The position numbers were made by a program, and so were the translations under genes. The notes beneath the pieces are model-generated. The model saw nothing but the letters and a program-made list of their open reading frames with translations, was not told the DNA's origin and ran no database searches. Of a stretch of 26,017 nt of DNA, positions 7,842 to 13,406 are shown one piece after another. Numbering within the stretch: the stretch's first letter is position 1; each line of letters begins with the position of its first letter. The DNA is from an uncultured Subdoligranulum sp. GTDB taxonomy: Bacteria > Bacillota > Clostridia > Oscillospirales > Ruminococcaceae. The stretch lies in contig UQZO01000024.1 in NCBI GenBank assembly GCA_900545545.1, forward strand, positions 1-26,017, in the 5' to 3' direction.

Positions 7842-8741
7842 ATGAGTCAACACATAACAGTAATAGAGTATAGTCCCTTATGGAAAAACAGGTATAAAGA
7901 AGAGTCTTTGCTGATTAGAAATATTCTTGCGGATAATTGCATAGCAATTTACCACATTGGAAGCACCTCTGTGGAAGGTTTAGCCGCTAAACCAATTATT
8001 GATATTATGGCAGTTGTCAGAAGTCTTGAGAGAGTGGATATTGATGCAGAAAAGTTTTCCGACATAGGTTATGAATATCTTGGAGAATTTGGCATAGAGG
8101 GTAGACGCTATCTTCGCAAAGGTGGTGATGAGCGAACCCATCAAATTCATATTTTCCAGGCAGACGACTGGAATAATATCGGGCGTCACCTTGCTTTTCG
8201 TGATTATATGCGTACCCATGAAAAGGAGCGAGAAGAATACGCAAAAATAAAAACAGAACTTGCAAAGAAATTTCCGTATGATATTGATGGATATTGTGAC
8301 GGAAAAGAGAATTTTGTGCGTGAAATTGAAAAACTGGCGTTCTCTCAATTTGATGGTACATGGGATAAAATGTATATCGCCGCAAGGAAAGTACAACAGG
8401 AAAGAGTAATTTCTCCATTGATTGAAGCCGGAAGTGTTTCCGCTACAATTTTTACCGAAAAAGAAAATATCTACGTCGGCGTTTGCATTGATACTGCTTG
8501 CTCATTGGGAATGTGTGCAGAAAGAAATGCGATTGCCAACATGATTACAAACGGAGAAAATTATATTCGCCGTGTTATAGCGATTGATCGGAATGGAAAC
8601 GCTATCCCACCTTGCGGTGCGTGTCGGGAATTTATGACACAACTCATGCCAGAGAATTATCATTCTATTGAAATTATGTTGGACTATGAGAACAAAAAAA
8701 TAGTCACATTGGGGGATATTACTTCCAACTGGTGGATATAA
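7842..8741 (+). CDS. GrpB-family nucleotidyltransferase-like domain fused to a cytidine deaminase-like domain
   Basis: A 299-residue two-domain protein. Residues 1-165 match the GrpB (UPF0157) family, a nucleotidyltransferase-fold group: YHIGSTSVEGLAAKPIIDIM (37-56) with the GS and acid positions, then HQIHIF and LAFRDYMRTHEKEREEYAKIK. Residues about 172-299 match the cytidine/blasticidin-S deaminase fold: CAERNAIANM gives Cys225 and catalytic Glu227, and PPCGACREFM gives Cys258 and Cys261, the usual zinc site. The deaminase half looks closer to the short blasticidin-S-type enzymes than to housekeeping Cdd. It lies between two acetyltransferase genes, 35 bases after the first and 6 before the second, so a role in modifying a nucleoside-like antibiotic is plausible. 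That is inference; GrpB itself has no settled biochemical role. Confidence 0.85.
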   Translation: MSQHITVIEYSPLWKNRYKEESLLIRNILADNCIAIYHIGSTSVEGLAAKPIIDIMAVVRSLERVDIDAEKFSDIGYEYLGEFGIEGRRYLRKGGDERTHQIHIFQADDWNNIGRHLAFRDYMRTHEKEREEYAKIKTELAKKFPYDIDGYCDGKENFVREIEKLAFSQFDGTWDKMYIAARKVQQERVISPLIEAGSVSATIFTEKENIYVGVCIDTACSLGMCAERNAIANMITNGENYIRRVIAIDRNGNAIPPCGACREFMTQLMPENYHSIEIMLDYENKKIVTLGDITSNWWI

Positions 8742-8747
8742 AGAAGC

Positions 8748-9206
8748 ATGGATATGAATGAATATAGCTATGTCACATTAAGACAAATACCAGAATTAAA
8801 AGAAACCGCCGCTGCATGGTTTCATGCCAAATGGGGCGTACCGCAAGAAGCCTATCTTGAATGTATGGAATCCTACCTGAAAAATGAAACGGAATACGGC
8901 TGGTATCTTTGCTTAGATGGCGAGCTTATTATAGGTGGTCTGGGTGTAATAGAAAATGATTTTCACAATAGAAAAGACCTTTCGCCAAATGTATGTGCAT
9001 TATATACGGAAGAGAATTATCGCTGTCGGGGAATTGCGGGACAGTTACTTGACATGGTTGTAAAAGATATGATATCTAAAGGAATTGCCCCACTTTATTT
9101 GATTACAGACCATACAAGTTTTTATGAAAAATATGGCTGGGAATTCTTGTGTATGGTTCAGGGTAATAATGAGCCGGACATGACAAGAATGTACATTCAC
9201 AAATAA
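8748..9206 (+). CDS. GNAT family N-acetyltransferase
   Basis: A 152-residue single-domain GNAT enzyme. The acetyl-CoA loop is YRCRGIAGQLL (RxxGxA at 92-97), preceded by the beta-strand VCALYTEENY and followed by the late FYEKYGWEFL motif found near the end of the fold. An N-terminal segment WFHAKWGVPQEAYLECM is typical of small antibiotic- or metabolite-modifying GNATs. Substrate is unknown. It starts six bases after the GrpB-deaminase stop with only a weak AAAGAAG ribosome site, so it is probably translated by coupling; an alternative ATG lies two codons in, at 8754. It is the last gene of the cassette and is followed by a strong terminator. Confidence 0.87.
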   Translation: MDMNEYSYVTLRQIPELKETAAAWFHAKWGVPQEAYLECMESYLKNETEYGWYLCLDGELIIGGLGVIENDFHNRKDLSPNVCALYTEENYRCRGIAGQLLDMVVKDMISKGIAPLYLITDHTSFYEKYGWEFLCMVQGNNEPDMTRMYIHK

Positions 9207-9222
9207 CTACAACAAAGAAGCT

Positions 9223-9264
9223 GCCGTTGTAGGAACACCTGTTCCCACAACGGCAATTTTTATT
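9223..9264. terminator. Intrinsic terminator between convergent genes
   Basis: GCCGTTGT/ACAACGGC and GGAAC/GTTCC form a 14-position stem with one mismatch (A9231/C9246) and the loop ACCT, followed by ATTTTTATTT. It ends the plus-strand cassette, and the minus-strand XRE remnant stops inside its tail, so it may work in both directions. Confidence 0.88.
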
Positions 9265-9968
9265 TCCACGGTCTGCGCCGGAAGTTGATACCGGAATTTT
9301 TAATCAGCGGCGATCTTTTGAACAGCCTTTTCAGGGTTATCCTTTCCTCGTCTGTGAGCCGCTTGTATTTCAGCTGGAATGCCTTGCAGAAGATTTCCAG
9401 AAATTCCTGTACTCTATCGCCGGTGGATTGCATGGCCTTTCGGACTTCCTTTATCAGTTCATCGGCGGGCGTGGTATCCGGCGCACTCTCCATGTCGTTC
9501 TCATGGGCTTTCCGTATATCGTGGAGAATGGCGTCCCATGTTTTGTGTGTCACATGGCAGAAAAAAATCTTCTTCCTCTATCTGACCAGCTTCCAGAATT
9601 TTCAGGGAACGGTCTGCGGCGGCTTCGGGATGTTCTTCCAGTATCATTGCTCGGACAGCGGCCAGCGCACTATTGATGTCATGGAACCGCATGGTAGCCA
9701 TTCCATCCACATAGATTTCTGCGTCAGCCATCAGCTCCGCAAATTTTTCATGGGACATCATCTCGCACAGCAGGCGGGTATTGATCCGTCCGCTTTTCAG
9801 AAGCGCCACGGCTTCATCGGTCAAATGCAGTTCGGACAGCGGGGTGTTGATCTGCTCCCGGTTTTCTGTCCGGCAGAACAGATAGTCAATGGACACCTCA
9901 TAAAAGTCTGCCAGTGTGATAAGGTTGCCGTGATTGATTTCCTTATTTCGGTTTTCTTCATTCCGAAA
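9260..9968 (-). pseudogene. XRE-family regulator, 5'-truncated and frameshifted
   Basis: Read on the minus strand, this begins inside a Cro/CI-type helix-turn-helix (NRNKEINHGNLITLADFYEV followed by SIDYLFCRTENREQINTPL). It continues through a helical C-terminal domain (LHLTDEAVALLKSGRINTRL, MMSHEKFAELMADAEIYVDG). At 9561-9567 a run of seven A's (plus strand), where six would keep the frame, shifts the reading. The remainder (FCHVTHKTWDAILHDIRKAH through KRLTDEERITLKRLF) is in the next frame and ends at 9260. The N-terminal half of the DNA-binding domain is missing because the gene runs into the response-regulator remnant near 9965. Regulators of this design are familiar from Clostridia integrative elements, which supports a mobile origin for the block. 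Confidence 0.75.
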
Positions 9969-10435
9969 CCACCTGCTCCATAAATTGCAGGCGGGCGTAC
10001 TGCTCGTATTCCTGGGCTTCCAGGCGGAAGCGGTTCAGGTAGTTCTGCTGTTCGGTCCCGCTCTCGATCTTCTCCTTGACTTCGCTCAGCACGTCCATCA
10101 GGGTGTTTTTGGTCACCGGCTTCAGCAGGTACCGCTCCACCCCCCAGGTCGATGGCCTTGCGGGCGTAGTCGAAATCGTCGTACCCCAACAGGATGATGA
10201 TTTTCATGTGGGGGAATTCCCGCAGCACGATCTTGCTCAGTTCCAGCCCGTCCATAAAGGGCATCCGGATGTCGGTGATCAGCACGTCGGGCTTGACCTG
10301 GCGCAGCAGGGGCAGCGCCATCTCGCCGTCCCCGGCTTCGCCCGCAAACTCATACCCCACCTGGTTCCACAGCACGGTGTCGCGCAGTGTTTCCCGGATG
10401 GTGCTCTCATCCTCAACCAAAAAGACCCGCAGCAT
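9961..10435 (-). pseudogene. Response regulator (receiver domain of a YesN-like regulator), frameshifted and 3'-truncated
   Basis: Starts at the ATG at 10435 with MLRVFLVEDESTIRETL; Glu8 and Asp9 are the acidic pocket and Asp55 in LITDIRMPFMDG is the phospho-acceptor. A run of six C's at 10140-10145 (plus strand), where five would keep the frame, breaks the gene after KAIDLG. The next frame continues with ERYLLKPVTKNTLMDVLSEV (conserved Lys105) and a helical linker ending QFMEQVVS, where homology stops at the island border near 9965. The usual C-terminal AraC-type DNA-binding domain is absent. The conserved Ser/Thr before the GYDDF motif is Leu83 here, which would weaken phospho-signalling. 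Frameshift, truncation and lost switch residue together indicate a dead gene, or in part assembly error. Confidence 0.83.
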
Positions 10436-10512
10436 AAATTTTTGTTCCTTCCTGCCCACGGCGCCGCCCCGGTATGGCAACGACGCACAAAAACCACTGA
10501 CAAATACCGATT

Positions 10513-10531
10513 TTTCTGTAAAAAACAGAAA
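10513..10531 (-). other. Hairpin in the response-regulator leader
   Basis: TTTCTGT-AAAAA-ACAGAAA forms a 7-bp stem with a 5-base loop, between the promoter at 10545-10573 and the gene start at 10435. It may be a weak attenuator or protein-binding site; nothing further can be said. Confidence 0.4.
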
Positions 10532-10544
10532 TGCTTTCGAGGCG

Positions 10545-10573
10545 ATTATAGGTCAACTCGTCAGTTGTGTCAA
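10545..10573 (-). promoter_or_regulatory. Consensus sigma-A promoter of the response regulator with embedded operator-like palindrome
   Basis: On the minus strand: TTGACA (10573-10568), 17-base spacer, TATAAT (10550-10545), a perfect consensus. The spacer contains CAACT-GACG-AGTTG (10567-10554). A perfect promoter with a palindrome between the hexamers usually means strong expression held by a repressor. The leader from it to the gene start is about 100 bases. Confidence 0.85.
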
Positions 10574-10629
10574 GATACTTTGCAGAAGTGGGCGCGGCGG
10601 GAAAGGCACACCGCAGGCGATGGGGACAA

Positions 10630-10663
10630 AAGAAACACCCGGCCGCGGGGCCGGGTGTTTCTT
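10630..10663 (-). terminator. Intrinsic terminator after the HdeD-like gene
   Basis: A perfect 15-bp stem (AAGAAACACCCGGCC pairing with GGCCGGGTGTTTCTT) with a 4-base loop, followed on the minus strand by more T's. It begins 6 bases after the HdeD-like stop and separates it from the response-regulator promoter downstream. Confidence 0.9.
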
Positions 10664-10668
10664 ACGGT

Positions 10669-11214
10669 TCAGCGTTTGCCAAGAACAAAACTCAGGATAT
10701 CCAGTACCGCTTCCACGATCAGCGATACGGCGATGAAGGTCCACAGCACCGTGGTGGTGGTAAAGGGGTTGAAAACGATCAGTGCGCCAAAAATCAGCGT
10801 CAGCGCCGCGCCGATCATGGCGATATACCAGTACCGCTGGCCCAGCCGCAGGGCGTCCACCGCCCATTGCAGTTTGTTCAGCCCGTTGGCCAGCGTCAGC
10901 ACGCCGTACACCACCGTCAGGATGGGGAAGGTGACCACAAACCATTCCCACCGGAAGATGCAGAACAGGCCCGCCAGCATAAAAAGCAGGCCGGTCACCA
11001 GGCCGCCGCCCTGGGCGGCGGCTTCGGGATCGCTGCGAAAGTATCCCACCAGCCGGATGGCCCCCAATGCCACCAGCACCACGCCCAGGGCGATGAGCAC
11101 GGCGGAAGTGAAGCCGATGGGGTTGATGAGAAGCAGCGCGCCGATGAGGATCTCGCCGATACAGACGATGAGATTCATGGCATTGCGGTCAATGGAATGG
11201 CGGATGTTTTTCAT
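10669..11214 (-). CDS. HdeD / DUF308 family membrane protein
   Basis: A 181-residue integral membrane protein with six predicted hydrophobic helices in three hairpins, the HdeD/DUF308 pattern: LIVCIGEILIGALLLINPIG, AVLIALGVVLVALGAIRLVG, GLLFMLAGLFCIF, and a final FNPFTTTTVLWTFIAVSLIV. NP motifs after helices 1 and 5 mark the internal repeats. E. coli HdeD is linked to acid resistance at high cell density, but the molecular role of the family is not known. GGGAGGG 7 bases before the ATG is a good ribosome site. The gene stands alone, with two inverted repeats in its upstream region and a strong terminator after it. Confidence 0.88.
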   Translation of the reverse strand: MKNIRHSIDRNAMNLIVCIGEILIGALLLINPIGFTSAVLIALGVVLVALGAIRLVGYFRSDPEAAAQGGGLVTGLLFMLAGLFCIFRWEWFVVTFPILTVVYGVLTLANGLNKLQWAVDALRLGQRYWYIAMIGAALTLIFGALIVFNPFTTTTVLWTFIAVSLIVEAVLDILSFVLGKR

Positions 11215-11240
11215 GGATGGTCCCTCCCCGTATTGGTATG

Positions 11241-11268
11241 GGACGGTACAGCCAATTTTATACCGTCC
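11241..11268 (-). promoter_or_regulatory. Inverted repeat upstream of the HdeD-like gene (site 1)
   Basis: GGACGGTA (11241-11248) and TACCGTCC (11261-11268) are perfect 8-bp arms 12 bases apart. On the minus strand the segment between them holds TATAAA, a possible -10 element, so a protein bound here would cover the promoter. The location just upstream of the ribosome site also allows an RNA hairpin. Confidence 0.55.
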
Positions 11269-11277
11269 GGTTCCCTT

Positions 11278-11303
11278 ACCGTACCATAGGGCGCCGGTAC
11301 GGT
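11278..11303 (-). promoter_or_regulatory. Inverted repeat upstream of the HdeD-like gene (site 2)
   Basis: ACCGTACC (11278-11285) and GGTACGGT (11296-11303) are perfect 8-bp arms with a 10-base centre. The half-site resembles that of the neighbouring repeat (shared ACGGT core), so the two may bind the same regulator. Confidence 0.5.
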
Positions 11304-11364
11304 GCAACGGACAAAAAACAGCATTTGTCCAGACACGGGGCGGGATTTGGCAAAAACCGGCGGT

Positions 11365-12585
11365 TCACACCTGCAGGGCGCGGCCGATCTTGCGGTACTC
11401 ACTGGGGCTGCAGCCGGCCGTCTGGCGGAAACACCGGGAGAAATAGTTCACATCCAGAAATCCGCAGTGCTGGGCTACCGTCTGGATCTGCAGCCGGGTG
11501 TTCAGCAACAGGTCCGCCGCCAGCCGCATCCGTTCCTGCAGGATGAATTCGCTCAGGGTCTGGCCGGTTTCCTTTTTAAAGCGGGTGGAAAAATAGCTGG
11601 CGTTGCACCCCAGGGCGGCGGCCACCGTGCGCAGGCTCAGCCCCTCGGCCAGGTGCTGGCGCACATACAGCATGGCCATCTGTACCGGTTTCGAGAAGCC
11701 GTCGGCGCTGTGGTGCTGTACCAGCAGGCAGTACTGGTCGGCCATTTCAAGCACAAGCTGCCGGAAGGCTGCTGTGGTGAGCAGCTGCTCGATGCGGGCG
11801 GCAAAGGTACGGGAAAGATCGTCCAGATAGATGGGATGCACCCCGCCCTGCTGGGCAGCCTTGCGCAGCACGGTGTTCAGCACGATGCAGTAGTTTTTGA
11901 TGTTGCGCACCGGGTCTGCCAGCCGGGGCTCCACCGCCATATTTGTGTCGATGCCGTGCAGCAGCTGGCGTATCCGGGTGCGGTCTCCCTCGGCCACCGC
12001 CCGCAGCAGGTCGTCCTCCAGCTGATAGCGGTTTTCCAGCCGCTGCATGGCGGCGGGCAGGTCGGCCTCCCGGGAGGCGGCGGAAAAGGATGCCGAGGCG
12101 ATCTCCTCGTTCAGGCTGATGGGCCGCACCTGGACTTGTCGGCCGCAGAGTGTTTCACACAGGCAGTAGACGAGGGCGTAAAAGGAACTGTTGTCGGCGA
12201 TCTGGGGCAGGGGGGCGTAAAACTCCTCCAGCAGATGGGCCCGGGCCGGGGGCAGGTCGTGGCGCTCGGCAGTTTCCAGAATCTGCCGCGCCGAAGGCCG
12301 CATCGAGAGATAGGGCCCCACCACCATGCAGCGCGGCGCGTCGGGCAGCAGGAAAAACAGGTAATGCAGATAAAAACAGTCGGTCACGTGGTAGACGGCG
12401 CCCGCCTCCATGTGGGGGAAAAACACCCGGCACCCCGCAAACACCGAAGGCTCCACCCCCAGCTGCCGCCGCAGCCCGGCGTCGATTTCCAGATCGCCTT
12501 CGGCGGGCAGGGAAAATTCCCGGCTGCCGATGCCGGATTTTTGGAGCACTTGCAGAAAAAACGCGAACTCATTTGAGCAAATCAT
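11365..12585 (-). CDS. AraC-family transcriptional regulator (406 aa)
   Basis: A long AraC-type regulator. Residues about 305-402 are the double helix-turn-helix domain (AMLYVRQHLAEGLSLRTVAA, YFSTRFKKETGQTLSEFI, then FLDVNYFSRCFRQTAGCSPSEYRKI). The first 300 residues are a ligand or partner domain that I do not recognise at family level; it lacks predicted membrane spans, so the protein is cytoplasmic. GGAAAGGCG lies 8 bases before the ATG at 12585. Regulators like this commonly sit divergent to a GPH sugar transporter and a glycosidase, exactly the neighbours at 12603-15614, so it probably once controlled them. Its own promoter region is missing: only some 17 bases separate its ATG from the truncated transporter, so it may now be poorly expressed. 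Confidence 0.88.
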   Translation of the reverse strand: MICSNEFAFFLQVLQKSGIGSREFSLPAEGDLEIDAGLRRQLGVEPSVFAGCRVFFPHMEAGAVYHVTDCFYLHYLFFLLPDAPRCMVVGPYLSMRPSARQILETAERHDLPPARAHLLEEFYAPLPQIADNSSFYALVYCLCETLCGRQVQVRPISLNEEIASASFSAASREADLPAAMQRLENRYQLEDDLLRAVAEGDRTRIRQLLHGIDTNMAVEPRLADPVRNIKNYCIVLNTVLRKAAQQGGVHPIYLDDLSRTFAARIEQLLTTAAFRQLVLEMADQYCLLVQHHSADGFSKPVQMAMLYVRQHLAEGLSLRTVAAALGCNASYFSTRFKKETGQTLSEFILQERMRLAADLLLNTRLQIQTVAQHCGFLDVNYFSRCFRQTAGCSPSEYRKIGRALQV

Positions 12586-12602
12586 ACAAAAAACGCCTTT
12601 CC

Positions 12603-13386
12603 GACACCGATGTGACGATGGGCCGCATCTGCGACCGTTCCCGCACCACCGCCCACGGCAAGTTCAAGCCCTGGCTGCTGCGTATGTGCGGCCCGGTGGC
12701 CATTGCCTCCTTCCTGGTTTACCAGAGCGGCCTGGCAGGCCTGCCCATGGGGGCCAAGATCGCCTACCTCTTCGTGACCTACATCCTGTGGGGCTCGGTG
12801 TTCTACACCGCCATCAACATCCCCTACGGTTCCATGGCTTCCGCCGTATCGGAGGAGCCCGATGACCGTCAGTCCCTCTCCACCTTCCGCACCATGGGCG
12901 GTACCCTGGCGGGCGTCGTCATCGGCGTGGGCCTGCCCCTCATCGCCTATCAGAAGGTGGACGGCGTCGAGACGCTGATCGGCACCCGCGTCACCATTGC
13001 CGCCGGTGTGTTCTCGGTGCTGGCTGGGCCTGGGCATGTTCTCCATGGTGTCCTGGGCGCTCATCACCGACGTCATCGACTACTCCGAGCTCAAGAGCGG
13101 CCGCCGCGAGGACGGCACCGTCTATGCGCTGTACTCCTTCGCCCGCAAGCTGGGCCAGGCGGCTTCCGCCGGTCTGACCGGTCTGCTGCTGGAACTCATC
13201 GGCTACTCTGCCGCCACCCGCACCGATCCCGTCGTGCAGGAAGGGCTGTTCAACATCTCGGTGCTGGTACCGGCGCTGGGCTTTGCACTGCTGGCCGCGA
13301 TCCTGTGGTTCTGGTATCCGCTGCATAAAAAGCAGGTGGATGCGAACGTCCTCGCCCTGAAGAAAAAGCACGCTTCCGAAGCATAA
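12603..13386 (+). pseudogene. GPH-family (MelB/UidB-type) sugar:cation symporter, N-truncated with internal deletion
   Basis: Two pieces of one major-facilitator sugar symporter. The first (about 12603-13022) starts inside the conserved DVTMGRICDRSRTTAHGKFK block, which normally lies 60-65 residues into the protein, and runs through FYTAINIPYGSMASAVSEEP and DDRQSLSTFRTMGGTLAG. The second (about 13023-13386, different frame) resumes with LGLGMFSMVSWALITDVIDY and continues to the natural C-terminus. About 140-150 residues, several membrane helices, are missing between them, with a frame change at the joint. The gene therefore lacks its start, its first helices and its centre. It lies 20 bases before the GH2 gene, the normal transporter-glycosidase order. 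The product would have imported the glycoside that the hydrolase cleaves. Confidence 0.88.
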
Positions 13387-13406
13387 TCCACAAGGAGGTA
13401 TTTTGT

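Larger units (their letters stand above)
6760..9968. mobile_element. AT-rich accessory island between two truncated genes
   Basis: Between a permease that loses its 5' part (near 6760) and a response regulator that loses its 3' part (near 9965), about 3.2 kb differs sharply in composition and codon use, especially 6760-9220, which is far more AT-rich than its GC-rich flanks. Its cargo is two phage/plasmid-type regulators and three drug-modification-like enzymes. No transposase, integrase, relaxase or terminal repeat was seen, so it is a fragment of a mobile element or a chimeric join, not a complete element. The right-hand regulator is itself cut by the junction. Borders are estimated to within about 10 bases from where homology to the flanking genes stops. 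Confidence 0.6.

Noticed and set aside
9821..10480. A single open frame spanning the response regulator and the island regulator
   Set aside because: It follows the wrong frame after the C-run shift and then crosses the island border. The natural protein continues in another frame (9961-10140).
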